A stretch of DNA of 64,000 nt from Endosaccharibacter trunci. GTDB taxonomy: Bacteria; Pseudomonadota; Alphaproteobacteria; Acetobacterales; Acetobacteraceae. The translations under genes were made by a program, and so were the position numbers. This document shows positions 16,260 to 25,368 of the stretch, piece after piece. How positions within the stretch are numbered: the stretch's first letter is position 1; every line of letters starts with the position of its first letter. The notes under the pieces were generated by a model. It worked only from the letters and a program-made list of their open reading frames with translations, was not told where the DNA came from and ran no database searches. Location of the stretch: positions 49,145 through 113,144 of the forward strand of contig JAMSKV010000013.1 in assembly GCA_024515975.1 (NCBI GenBank). The letters are read 5' to 3'.

Positions 16260-19200
16260 CGGGCCGCCGGTCGTTCCAGCCGCTTGCGGGCGGCGCGCAT
16301 CCGCAGGCGCAGCCAGGAATGCCGCTGCTCCACGAACGCGACCATGAGGCGCTTGTTGTCGGATTGCTCGGTGATGGCATTGACCATCGAGCTGGCATGG
16401 ACGCGGTAGAAGCCGAGTTCCTCCGGCACGGGAACGCCGTGCAGCCCGAGCTCGACCAGACGGCACCAGAGCGAGAAATCCTCCCACCCCATGGCATCGC
16501 GCCGGACATAATATCCGCCCGCGGCGGCCCAGGCCCATTTGGCGACCAGGGCCATGGCGTCGATATAGTTGCCGGCAGCCAGGCGCGCGGGCTGGAAATC
16601 GTCGGCGCCCATGACGAGGTCGGCGCCGCCGAACTGCCGGATACGCGGATAGGCGAAGGCGGCCAGCCCGTCCGTTTCCACGGCGCGCAGCAGCGTTTCG
16701 CAGGCATGCGGCGCCAGGTGGTTGTCGGAATCGAGCACCATGATCCACGGCGTTTCCGCCTGGTCGAATACGAGGTTGCGCGCGCCGCCGAGGCCCGCAT
16801 TGGCGCGCGTGCGCAGGATGCGCAAACGGTTGAAGCGGGTGCGGTTGCGTTCCGCCCAATCCAGCAGGAGCGGGACCGAATTGTCGCGCGAGCCGTCATC
16901 GACCACCACGAGGTCGAGATGTTCCAGCGTCTGGTTGAAGACCGATTCGAGAGCCTCGCCCAGATAGGCCTCATAGTTATAAGAGGTCATGCCGACGGTG
17001 ATCTGGGCCTCGCCCAGGCGGTCGAACGAGAACAGGACTTCGCCATCCGGGATCTCCGGCAGTCCTGCGGGCGGATAATCGCCGCGACGGAGCGCCAGAT
17101 CGGCCGCACGCGCTGCCGATACACCGCCATCGAGCTGGGCCAGTAGCAAGGCCCAGAGTTCGGCCTGGCGTCTCGGTCCGAACCGCCACAGCACATCGTT
17201 GCGCGCATCGCGGGCGACGCTTCGGCGCAGGGCGGGATCGTCCACCAACCGCAGCAGCGTTTCCGTCCAGCCGGCTTCGGTGGCGGGCAGAAAGCCGGTG
17301 ATGCCATCGCGGACGGCGCGCCGGAACGGCGCGGTCGGGCTGGCGACGAGGCACGCTCCGGCCAGGGCGGATTCGAAATATTTCAGTTCGCTCTTGGCTT
17401 CACAGAACGGGTTTCCGACTTCCAACGGGCAGAGCGAGACATCGAACCGGGCCAGCTCGCCGGGCAGTTCGGCCAGGGGAACCATATCGCGCCACTCGAT
17501 CTGGTGGGCGAACGGCAGCAATTCGGGGAACTCGTCGATCAGGACGAGGCCCTCGCCGCTGCGCCCATCCCGGAACAAGGTCAGACGCGCCTGCGGACGG
17601 TCGCGCAGGACGGCCGCCAGGGCAGGAGTGATGGTGGCGAAATCGCGCTGATGGGTGCGCGTGCCGCCGGCGTAGCCGAGCCGCACCAGCCCGTCCTCGC
17701 TGCGCTCTCCGCGCAGGCGCGCGGCCCGGCGCGACGCGCGCTCCACGTCGGCATCGAAGCTGTTCGGAATCACCTGCACCATGGAGTGCTGCCGGCCGGC
17801 GGCTTCGGCCAGTTCCCGGGTGGTGGCGATGCACAGGTCGCTGTTGGTCAGCGTGTGCTGCATGGACTGGAAATAGGAGCGGCTTTCCGCCTCGGTGACG
17901 AAGGCGGTGCGGATGCCGTCGATGATCTCCGCCACGGCCAGGGAGGGCTGGAAGATCAGGTCGTCGATATCGAAGGCGACGCGGGTGCGGGCGGCGGCGG
18001 CGAGATCGAGCATGGTCTGCACGTGGCCGCTATGCCCCGCGCGCCACAGCACCAGCAGATCGGCGGCGGCGAGGTTGTCCGGATTGACCCCGGCGATGTC
18101 GACGTGGTCGGCCTCGTAACCGGCTGCCCGGCAGGCGGCGGCGTTGCGCAGGGTGCGGTAGGTGGCGCCGGGCGTGCCGGGTTCTCCGGCCACGAACAGG
18201 ATACGCCGGATCGGACGCCAGCCATTCGGGCCGACCGCCGGGCCGGAGTCCGGCTGCTGGTTCGGATCCTCCGCGGGGGTGGGGTAGGGGGCCGGAACCG
18301 GTTCCGCCGCGTGGAGGGGTGACGCGGCGCCTGGGATCGCTTCGGGAGCGGACTCGGCTTGGCCGGCTCGGGCTGGCAACGGCGCGGCGGAGGTCGTCGC
18401 TTCGTGGTCATGCGCGCTGGCATCGTCGGCCGGAGGCTTGGAAGCAGGTGCGCCAAGGGCAGCGCGGATCAACCGAAGCGGGTGGGTCGCACGCCAGGAC
18501 ACGGAATGCTGCAAGGCGTCGAGGCGCTTCCGGGTCTCGGCCAGAGCCCCCTCCAGCGCGTCCGCATGGGCGCGCGCGTGCTCCAGGGCATGGGTCGCCG
18601 CCGTACGCTCCGCGTCGTGTTCGGCTTTCTGGGCGGCGCGTTGCCGGTGAGCCTCCTCGGTCGTTGCCTGGAGCAGGGCGTCCAGCCTGGAGGACAGAGC
18701 CGCGAAACCGGCTTCGGCTGCCGCCGCGGCCGTCCGCAGGGCCTCCTGGTGTGCTTGCTCCTGATCGTGGAGCCGTGCGGCTGCCTGGGCCGCGTCTTTC
18801 TCCAGCCGGAATCGATCCGCCTTGGACGCGGCGAGTTCGTCGCGGAGGCGGTCATGCGCCGTGGACAGCGCGTTCAGGCGATCGGCGAGACGGTTTCGCT
18901 CAGCCCGCTCGGCCTCGATTTGGCGGGCGCCGCTCTGCTCGTCGGCCCGCGCCCGTGCTTCGGCTCGCCACCGTTCGCCCAGCAGGGCGAAACGCGCCCG
19001 CAACCGGGTGGCGTCGGACGAATCAGGTGGCAGGGCGAAAAGCGGTGCCAGCGCTTCGGGAATGCCCGTGCCCGGAGCCAGGACGACGAGGCCCGGTTCC
19101 GAATGGAGCGGAAAGGAGGGGCGGTTTTGGGCCAGGATAGCCCATGGCGAATCCGCCGCTTCAGACGCGATGGCGCCGTGCAGAACGAGGATCGCATCGG

Positions 19201-19666
19201 GCGACAATTTCGGCCGCCAGCGTTCCGAGCCGTCCAGGCCGGCGCAGTCGGGCGCTGCTTCACTTATAATAAGGAGATCAATCGAGCCGTCTGGGACGAC
19301 ATCGACGGCGGAGAGCGTATCGAAGCGCGAGAAGGCGTGATACCGACCCTCGTGCTGGCGGCGCAGCTCGTGCGGCAGGGTGCTATCGGCCTCGAACAGG
19401 AGCCGGCAGGTGGTCGGCAGGGCCAGCCGGTCGATGAGGGCGCAGCAGGCGGCATAGGCCGGAAACACGTTCTTGCCGGCCGCCGCCAGACGGGCGGGGC
19501 GGCGAGCGGCGAGAATCCAGTACAGGAAGGGGATCTGACCGGACCAGGCCGGATGATTCGCTTCGGGCGGAACGGGGGCGAAAGCACCCTCCCACGCCTT
19601 GTGCAACAGGGTCTCCAGAGCGGGAGACGCTTCGGGCTGATCGGAATGTCCGGGGAGGGGCTGCAT
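16256..19666 (-). CDS. Giant multidomain glycosyltransferase (coiled coil + GT-B + GT2)
   Basis: The product is 1136 residues. Residues 1-220 form an N-terminal region without recognised catalytic motif. Residues about 225-385 are a long Glu/Ala/Arg coiled coil. LQHSVSWRATHPLR follows near 395, a linker motif also present in the GT at 21.5 kb. After an Ala/Pro-rich linker, a GT-B domain (about 490-830) begins ILFVAGEPGTPGATYRTL. A GT2 domain (about 850-1120) shows ITVGMTSYNYEAYLGEALES, VVVDDGSRDNS and the acidic VLDSDNH. This is a cytoplasmic polymer- or protein-glycosylating enzyme by family; the glycan is unknown. It is transcribed away from the RTX-like gene, sharing its upstream region. 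Confidence 0.85.
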   Translation of the reverse strand: MQPLPGHSDQPEASPALETLLHKAWEGAFAPVPPEANHPAWSGQIPFLYWILAARRPARLAAAGKNVFPAYAACCALIDRLALPTTCRLLFEADSTLPHELRRQHEGRYHAFSRFDTLSAVDVVPDGSIDLLIISEAAPDCAGLDGSERWRPKLSPDAILVLHGAIASEAADSPWAILAQNRPSFPLHSEPGLVVLAPGTGIPEALAPLFALPPDSSDATRLRARFALLGERWRAEARARADEQSGARQIEAERAERNRLADRLNALSTAHDRLRDELAASKADRFRLEKDAAQAAARLHDQEQAHQEALRTAAAAAEAGFAALSSRLDALLQATTEEAHRQRAAQKAEHDAERTAATHALEHARAHADALEGALAETRKRLDALQHSVSWRATHPLRLIRAALGAPASKPPADDASAHDHEATTSAAPLPARAGQAESAPEAIPGAASPLHAAEPVPAPYPTPAEDPNQQPDSGPAVGPNGWRPIRRILFVAGEPGTPGATYRTLRNAAACRAAGYEADHVDIAGVNPDNLAAADLLVLWRAGHSGHVQTMLDLAAAARTRVAFDIDDLIFQPSLAVAEIIDGIRTAFVTEAESRSYFQSMQHTLTNSDLCIATTRELAEAAGRQHSMVQVIPNSFDADVERASRRAARLRGERSEDGLVRLGYAGGTRTHQRDFATITPALAAVLRDRPQARLTLFRDGRSGEGLVLIDEFPELLPFAHQIEWRDMVPLAELPGELARFDVSLCPLEVGNPFCEAKSELKYFESALAGACLVASPTAPFRRAVRDGITGFLPATEAGWTETLLRLVDDPALRRSVARDARNDVLWRFGPRRQAELWALLLAQLDGGVSAARAADLALRRGDYPPAGLPEIPDGEVLFSFDRLGEAQITVGMTSYNYEAYLGEALESVFNQTLEHLDLVVVDDGSRDNSVPLLLDWAERNRTRFNRLRILRTRANAGLGGARNLVFDQAETPWIMVLDSDNHLAPHACETLLRAVETDGLAAFAYPRIRQFGGADLVMGADDFQPARLAAGNYIDAMALVAKWAWAAAGGYYVRRDAMGWEDFSLWCRLVELGLHGVPVPEELGFYRVHASSMVNAITEQSDNKRLMVAFVEQRHSWLRLRMRAARKRLERPAAR

Positions 19667-19990
19667 GGAGCCAGATGGGTGGCGCGCCCGGCGGGGTTCG
19701 TCAATGGCCGGATTTGGCGAGGCGAACGCTGGCGATCACCTTTATTTAACTGTTGTCGCCTAAGTTGCTGCGCAGTTGTGGGAAGGACTGAAGAGTTCCC
19801 CGATGATCGTCCTCACATTTGTATGATTGCGTAGTTTTTCGAATGGAAATTACGACAAGTACGAAAAATAGGACCGCATTCCGCAGGTTTTTTGGTTGCG
19901 GTGCGGCATAATCGTGGGTAGTTTCCGCAGTGCACGCATCGGTCGTGGCGTCCTCCTCCTGGGGTGCGCCGGCAATACGGAGAGTTCGAT
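19667..19990. promoter_or_regulatory. Divergent AT-enriched control region of the RTX-like and glycosyltransferase genes
   Basis: This 324-bp gap is clearly richer in A and T (especially 19735-19915) than its surroundings and contains no credible gene. It must hold promoters for both flanking genes. A CATAAT at 19907-19912 could be the -10 of the rightward gene, giving a leader of about 70 bases, but the matching -35 is poor. A CGGAGAG ribosome site precedes ATG 19991. Confidence 0.4.
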
Positions 19991-21361
19991 ATGGCAGGTG
20001 GTATCGTTACAGTCGTTGGATCGGCCAGCGATCACGTCATTCCGGTTACCGTGAATGGTGCTCAGGCTTACACTCTCGCTCAGGCCTATCAGTCCGCCGT
20101 GGACGCTGCGGCCTCCGCGGGCACGGCCTTCTCCGTCGACGTGACCCCGACTTCGGCTGCGCCGAGCCCGGCAACCGGTTCGTCGATCAACCAGCTGGTC
20201 GCGGAGACGGGTGGCCTCTACACGTACGCTTCGGGCTTCGATCACTTTGTGACCAATACCGTTGATCACGTCTACATCGACGCGACGGCGGCCACGTCCG
20301 GCGAGACGCTGTCGACCCTGGTCGGCATCGGTGGCGCAACCTACCTTGCGGGCGCCGAGAGCGGCACCTTCATCGCGGGCGGCGGCAACAACCTGTTCAT
20401 CAATTCGGGCGCCGGCTCCTACACGATCGCGACCAGCGACGGTAACGACACGATCTTCTCTGGCAACGGCAACAGCTCGATCGATGCCGGCCTGGGCAGC
20501 AACCTGATCGTTCTCGGCAGCGGCGCTGACACCGTGAACTCCGAGGGTACGGATCGCATCTTCCTGGGTTCGGGCTCCGACACCCTGAACATGTTCGGCT
20601 CTCACTCGACGGTTTATGGCGGCACCGGCACCTCCTACATCGAGGGCATCGGCGGTTCCAACAACACGTTCAACCTCAACGGGGTCTCGACCGTGTTCGC
20701 TGGCGCGGGCGACACCATCAATGCCTCCGCGGCCACGTCTGTGTTCGGCGCGAGCAATGGAACGACCACCGTATCCGAAGTCGGCAGCAGCACGCTGACC
20801 TTCATTGCCGGCTCCGCTGCGAGCGCGACCGTCAATGCCGGTCTGGGCGTGGCGACCGTGTTCGGCGCGAACGGCTCCAACATCACCTTCACGGGCGGCA
20901 ATTCGTCCGGCCACTCCGTACTGGTCGCGGGTTCGGGTAACGAAACCCTCAACGGTTCGGGCAGCACGGCTGGCTTCGCCGGCTTCATCTCCAACGTGTC
21001 CTCGGTCGTTGGTGCCGGCGGCATCAACAGCATCTCGGGTGGCACGGGCGCCGATACGCTGGTCGCGGGCCTCGGCCAGCAGACCCTGACCGGTGGTTCG
21101 GGCGCCGGAAACCTGTTCGTCATCGCCGCCAACGGCACGGCGCATGGCTCGGGCGCTGCTCCGAGCATCACGATCAGCGACTTCGGCAGTGCCTCGGGCA
21201 ACCTGGTCGGCCTGTTCGGCTACGGCTCTGGTGAAGTGGCGAACGCCCTGGCCACCGCCAAGACGGTAGGCGGCAACACCACCATCACCCTGGCCGACAA
21301 CAGCACGGTCACGTTTACCAACGTGACGAGCCTCGACCCGTCCAAGTTCTTCGGCGGCTAA
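19991..21361 (+). CDS. Secreted RTX-like repeat protein (candidate surface or S-layer protein)
   Basis: The product is 456 residues, rich in Gly, Ser, Thr, Ala and Asn, with no cysteine and no N-terminal signal peptide. Imperfect nonapeptide-like repeats run through residues 110-400, for example GGTGADTLVAGLGQQTLTGG, resembling the Ca-binding beta-roll of RTX proteins though with few canonical GGxGxD repeats. The C-terminus (TTITLADNSTVTFTNVTSLD then PSKFFGG) looks like a type I secretion signal region. No type I transporter lies in the window. It has its own promoter region and a strong terminator, and sits between two giant glycosyltransferases. Serine/threonine richness would suit O-glycosylation; that is inference. 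Confidence 0.78.
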   Translation: MAGGIVTVVGSASDHVIPVTVNGAQAYTLAQAYQSAVDAAASAGTAFSVDVTPTSAAPSPATGSSINQLVAETGGLYTYASGFDHFVTNTVDHVYIDATAATSGETLSTLVGIGGATYLAGAESGTFIAGGGNNLFINSGAGSYTIATSDGNDTIFSGNGNSSIDAGLGSNLIVLGSGADTVNSEGTDRIFLGSGSDTLNMFGSHSTVYGGTGTSYIEGIGGSNNTFNLNGVSTVFAGAGDTINASAATSVFGASNGTTTVSEVGSSTLTFIAGSAASATVNAGLGVATVFGANGSNITFTGGNSSGHSVLVAGSGNETLNGSGSTAGFAGFISNVSSVVGAGGINSISGGTGADTLVAGLGQQTLTGGSGAGNLFVIAANGTAHGSGAAPSITISDFGSASGNLVGLFGYGSGEVANALATAKTVGGNTTITLADNSTVTFTNVTSLDPSKFFGG

Positions 21362-21413
21362 TACGCCGGGCTCTCTGGAGAGCCTCGGCGATACAGCCAA
21401 CGACCACGTGCAG

Positions 21414-21444
21414 AAAACCGGGCCTTTTGGCCCGGTTTTTTTTT
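21414..21444 (+). terminator. Strong intrinsic terminator after the RTX-like gene
   Basis: A perfect 11-bp stem AAAACCGGGCC/GGCCCGGTTTT closes on a TTTT loop and runs into nine consecutive T (21436-21444). It ends transcription 53 bp after the RTX-like stop and 33 bp before the next gene, so the glycosyltransferase downstream needs its own promoter or read-through. Confidence 0.93.
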
Positions 21445-21476
21445 GACCGGCGGGCGTCACCGATTAAAGGAGCAGC

Positions 21477-24323
21477 ATGGCTTCGATTTCTTCTCTGGAC
21501 GAACACGCCCCGCCCAAGCCGGATACCAGCGACCCCGAGGTTCTTGAGAGGGAACTGGATCGCACCCGCCTTCTGCTTGAGGGGGCTCTGGCCAGCCTGC
21601 GCCTGCAGGGCATGCGCGGCGACGGCCTTCAGGCTGGGCTGGATGACGCCCGCAATCGGCTCGGCCAGTTGCAGCACTCGGTTTCATGGCGCGTCACGAC
21701 GCCGCTCCGTTATGCACGAGCCCTGGCCGCCGGACGTCTGCCGACAGGGCACAGCTTTCCGGAAGCAGCGAAACGCATTCGCGAGATCGCCGAGGACGAA
21801 GGACCGATCGGACTGCTGCGCCGCGCGCGGAGATGGGTGCCGAGCATCCCCGGCTCGGCCGCCATTCGCCGTCGGCTGGCCAATCGTCCTGCAAAGACGG
21901 GTCTGGACCCGGTGGACAAGACGGGAGGGACGCCGGATCCCTACACCGCGCCGATCGGCACGGATGGGCGGTCCATCCTAGAGCCGACCGTGCTGATCGT
22001 GGCCGAGCTGAGCATTCCCCAATGCGCCAAGTATCGCGTTTGGCAGAAGCAGGAGATGTTCGAGTCGCTCGGCTGGCGCTGCCGGGTAATCAACTGGCGC
22101 GACGTCGATCACGTCCTCACGGCCCTGCAGCTCTGCACCCATCTGATCTTCTATCGCGTCCCCGCGGAGAAGCCGGTTCTCGCGATGATCGACGATGCCA
22201 GGCGGCTCGGCCTCGACCCGATCTGGGAGGTCGATGATCTGATCTTCGATGAGCCTCTCTACCGTCAGAACAGCAATCTCAAGACTTTGGACAAGGCGCT
22301 GCGCGAAGAGGTCCTGTCCGGCGTTCGGCTCTATCGTGCCGCCATGCTGGCTTGCGGTCGCGCCATCGCTTCGACCAGCACGCTCGCGCAAACGATGCGG
22401 GATGCCGGCGTCACGCGCGTGCAGGTGGTGGAGAACGCTCTTGATCGGGAAACGCTCGAGATTGCCGGAACCCTGCGCGAGACGCGCCGCCCGGTCCCTG
22501 GGCTGACGACGATCGTCTACGGTTCCGGCACCAAGACGCATGATGCCGATTTTCGCTGTGCCGCTCCGGCGATTCTCCGCCTGCTGCAGCGCTATCCCCA
22601 ACTGCGTCTGCGCATCGTCGGCGAACTGACGGTGCCGGACGCTTTCGAAGCGGCCGAAGCGCAGATCGAGATCTACGCCGGCACCGATTACCGGAATTAC
22701 CTGCGCCTGCTGTCCGAAGCGGATATTGCCATCGCTCCCCTGGAGCCGACGCTGTTCAACGATGCCAAGAGCAACATCAAGTTCCAGGAGGCGGCGATCC
22801 TGGGCATGCCGAGCGTGTGCTCGCCTTGTCGCAGCTTCGCCGAGATCGTCCGTCACGAGCAGAATGGCATGCTGGCCGAAGGCGATGCCGGTTGGGAGCG
22901 ATCTCTGGAAGCCTTGATCCTGGATCCCGCGCTCCGCTCCAGGCTCGGGTCGCAGGCGCTGGACGATGTTCTGGTTCGTTACGCACCGGACCGAATCGCT
23001 GAAGCGCAGGTCGCGGCCTTGTTCGGACCGCCGCCCGCGCGCCAGGCGGCTCCCTTGCGTATCCTGTCCGCCAACATCTTTTTCGCGCCGCAGAGTTTCG
23101 GGGGCGCCACCATTGTCGCGCAGGAACTGGCCAGTCGCTTGCACGCCTCGGACGGGGTCGATCTGTGCGTGTTCACCTCGCGCCCGTCGATCCAAGGGCG
23201 GGCGAACGGCCTGCTGCGCTACGACTGGGACGGCATTCCCGTGTTCGCCGCCAGCCTGTCCTCGTCCGGCGATCAGGTGGTGCAGCTCGACAATCCCGCC
23301 ATCACCCATGTGTTCGGCCAGGTTCTGGACGCGCTGCGGCCGGATGTCGTGCATGCGCATTCCATCCAGGGTTTCGGCGCGTCCATCATGCGTCTTTGCC
23401 AGGAGCGCGGCATTCCGACCGTGATTACGCTGCATGACCCCTGGTGGCTGTGCGACCGGCATTTCATGGTGCGCGACGACCGTCGTTACTGCTTCCAGAC
23501 TACCATCGACCTCAAAGTCTGCCAGAACTGCGTGCCGCATGCGCGCCACCTGGAAGACCGCATGCAAATCATGATGGGCGTTCTTCGCGGCACCTCTTTG
23601 CTTCTGTCGCCCAGCGAAACGCACCGTCAGCTCTATCTCGCCAACGGAGTTTCGCCTGACCGGGTGAAGGTCAATCGCAACGGCATCCGCCTGCCCGAGG
23701 TGCCGCGATCGCCCCGGCGCAGCGGTCAGCCGCTTCGGTTCGGGTATGTCGGCGGGAACGAGACGATCAAGGGGTTCCACCTGATCCGCAAGGCGTTTGA
23801 AGCGCTGGAGCGAGACGACTGGGAGCTTGTCCTCGTCGACAACACGCTCAATCTCGGCTTCCGTTCGATCGACGTATCCGCCTGGAAGACGGGCGGCACC
23901 ATACGCGTCGTGCCGGCCTATACGCAGGAGAGCATGGATGCGTTCTTCGACGGCATCGACGTTCTTCTGTTCCCGTCGCAATGGAAGGAAAGCTTTGGCC
24001 TGACCGTGCGCGAGGCGCTTGCGCGCGATGTCTGGGTGATCTGCACTGCCGGCGGGGGGCAGGCGGAGGAAATCCGCGATGGCGTCAACGGCACGCTGAT
24101 CGCCCTCGATGGGCGCCACGAGGAATTGCTGGCAGCCGTGACGACGCTACTGGATGATCCTGGCAAGATCGCGTCCTTCCGCAACCCGTTCTCCGAAACG
24201 CTGGCGACTTATGACAGCCAATACGAAGAACTGCTCGGCATGATCCGGCAGGTCGTCAGCGAACCAGGTTCAGCGTCGCCTCCGGCTGGTCGCAACTCGC
24301 CGCGGCATATAGGCCCCGCATGA
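21477..24323 (+). CDS. Tandem GT-B glycosyltransferase (two GT4-like modules)
   Basis: The product is 948 residues with AAAGGAG 4 bp ahead of the ATG. The N-terminal 60 residues are helical; LQHSVSWRVTTPLRYARAL at about 64-82 repeats the linker motif of the 1136-residue enzyme. A first GT-B module spans about 165-510 (IVYGSGTKTHDADFRCAAPA, SNIKFQEAAILGMPSVCSP). A second, about 525-930, begins ILSANIFFAPQSFGGATIVA and carries the GT4 EX7E motif in KESFGLTVREAL. A small Cys cluster (WWLCDRHF and KVCQNCVPH) in the second module is unusual and could bind metal. A surface-glycan role is inferred from context. Its last 68 bp overlap the convergent RgpF-like gene. Confidence 0.86.
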   Translation: MASISSLDEHAPPKPDTSDPEVLERELDRTRLLLEGALASLRLQGMRGDGLQAGLDDARNRLGQLQHSVSWRVTTPLRYARALAAGRLPTGHSFPEAAKRIREIAEDEGPIGLLRRARRWVPSIPGSAAIRRRLANRPAKTGLDPVDKTGGTPDPYTAPIGTDGRSILEPTVLIVAELSIPQCAKYRVWQKQEMFESLGWRCRVINWRDVDHVLTALQLCTHLIFYRVPAEKPVLAMIDDARRLGLDPIWEVDDLIFDEPLYRQNSNLKTLDKALREEVLSGVRLYRAAMLACGRAIASTSTLAQTMRDAGVTRVQVVENALDRETLEIAGTLRETRRPVPGLTTIVYGSGTKTHDADFRCAAPAILRLLQRYPQLRLRIVGELTVPDAFEAAEAQIEIYAGTDYRNYLRLLSEADIAIAPLEPTLFNDAKSNIKFQEAAILGMPSVCSPCRSFAEIVRHEQNGMLAEGDAGWERSLEALILDPALRSRLGSQALDDVLVRYAPDRIAEAQVAALFGPPPARQAAPLRILSANIFFAPQSFGGATIVAQELASRLHASDGVDLCVFTSRPSIQGRANGLLRYDWDGIPVFAASLSSSGDQVVQLDNPAITHVFGQVLDALRPDVVHAHSIQGFGASIMRLCQERGIPTVITLHDPWWLCDRHFMVRDDRRYCFQTTIDLKVCQNCVPHARHLEDRMQIMMGVLRGTSLLLSPSETHRQLYLANGVSPDRVKVNRNGIRLPEVPRSPRRSGQPLRFGYVGGNETIKGFHLIRKAFEALERDDWELVLVDNTLNLGFRSIDVSAWKTGGTIRVVPAYTQESMDAFFDGIDVLLFPSQWKESFGLTVREALARDVWVICTAGGGQAEEIRDGVNGTLIALDGRHEELLAAVTTLLDDPGKIASFRNPFSETLATYDSQYEELLGMIRQVVSEPGSASPPAGRNSPRHIGPA

Positions 24324-25155
24324 TCAGGCTTTGCCGCTTGTGCGGCTGACCGGGTCTCGCGGCGAGCGCTTCCTCCACCATGTCTCGCCGCAGCGGTCCC
24401 GCGCCGAGCACGCTGGGCCAGCGATTCGCCCACCCGATCCTGGCCGGATTGTCCCGCAGCAGATCGGCTTTCAGGAACGGTACCGCGCCTGAGCGTACGA
24501 CGGAGAGATAGTCCAGGTGCATCGGATTGCCGGGCAGCAGCCGGCGCAGCCTCCGGTCTGGCGCCCGCCATCGCGCGGCCCAATCGAGCCTGTCCGCCAG
24601 AATCGCGGCGCCCAGGCCGAACTCGCCATGCAGCACGATCTGGTCTCGCGTCATCTCTCCGAACGGCTGCCGGAAGATGCGCTGCACGGAGGGCGAGCCG
24701 AAACTTCCGCTCCGGAACAGCAAAAACCACGATTGCAGATGCCAGCGCCCTTCGCGCGATTCCGTCATTCCCCATACATCGTTCCGCTTCCGTTCCATTG
24801 CCTCAAGAACGGGGCCGAGCGGAAAGACGGGTCCGAACACGCTGTCATTGGCCAGGAGCACGTCCGTCGCGCCCTCGATGCAGCCTTGGCGAACGAGAGA
24901 CTGCCATGCGCCAAAGTCATGACCTGTGTTGGGCCGGTGATGCACGGCGATACCGAGGCCGCCGAGCCGTTCGATATCGCCCTCGTCGAGCTGTCCGGCA
25001 CCGGACCACGCCATATGTACGACAAATCCGCTTTCAGCCAGTGCGCGAACATAGCAGTCCGTAGCAGCAAGAATGCGAACGCGGCCACCCGATGACGCGC
25101 GCGGATCGAAGGCGGCAAACAGGCAGACTCGGCGGTTTGCGGGGTGGGAGGTCAT
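24256..25155 (-). CDS. Rhamnan synthesis F (RgpF)-like protein
   Basis: The product is 299 residues from ATG 25155. Family features are VCLFAAFDPRASSGGRV at the start, the HHRPNTGHDFGAWQSLV motif, DVLLANDSVFGPVFPLGPVL, and WGMTESREGRWHLQSWFLLF. RgpF-domain proteins act in rhamnose-glucose polysaccharide assembly in streptococci and accompany surface-glycan clusters elsewhere. Here it fits the neighbouring glycosyltransferases. The frame stays open upstream to 25368, but the homology begins at this ATG. The 3' ends of this gene and of the convergent 948-residue gene overlap. Confidence 0.85.
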   Translation of the reverse strand: MTSHPANRRVCLFAAFDPRASSGGRVRILAATDCYVRALAESGFVVHMAWSGAGQLDEGDIERLGGLGIAVHHRPNTGHDFGAWQSLVRQGCIEGATDVLLANDSVFGPVFPLGPVLEAMERKRNDVWGMTESREGRWHLQSWFLLFRSGSFGSPSVQRIFRQPFGEMTRDQIVLHGEFGLGAAILADRLDWAARWRAPDRRLRRLLPGNPMHLDYLSVVRSGAVPFLKADLLRDNPARIGWANRWPSVLGAGPLRRDMVEEALAARPGQPHKRQSLIMRGLYAAASCDQPEATLNLVR

Positions 25156-25165
25156 GGGGGCCACG

Positions 25166-25179
25166 CTTGATATATCAAG
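25166..25179. promoter_or_regulatory. Perfect 14-bp AT-rich palindrome upstream of the RgpF-like gene
   Basis: CTTGATATATCAAG reads the same on both strands and lies 10 bp before the RgpF-like start, in the divergent gap to the HU gene. It could be a repressor operator or part of a promoter. No regulator is assigned. Confidence 0.35.
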
Positions 25180-25368
25180 TTGAGGGCAGGGATCGAGCGA
25201 TATGTGGATAGAAATCAAGTCGCAGTCAGCAGCTTTTGGCGTTACGGTCTGAATACGTCTTGGCGTTGCGTCAGCCGACGGCGTAGAAGGCGAAAATCGG
25301 GAGGGAAGAACTGCGCGAGACGGCTCGTGACGGGCGCCCTTTTCACAGAGCAGGAGACCATTGATCAC

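Noticed and set aside
19850..21460. A long open frame (about 536 codons) on the strand opposite the RTX-like gene
   Set aside because: It mirrors the repetitive Gly/Ser/Thr codons of the real gene, gives an Arg/Ala/Gly-rich sequence with no domain, and lacks a ribosome site. The sense strand has a proper start, repeats, a secretion-type C-terminus and a terminator.
21978..24119. A long antisense frame opposite the 948-aa glycosyltransferase
   Set aside because: It overlaps a full glycosyltransferase sequence and has no family similarity; typical of GC-rich codon bias.
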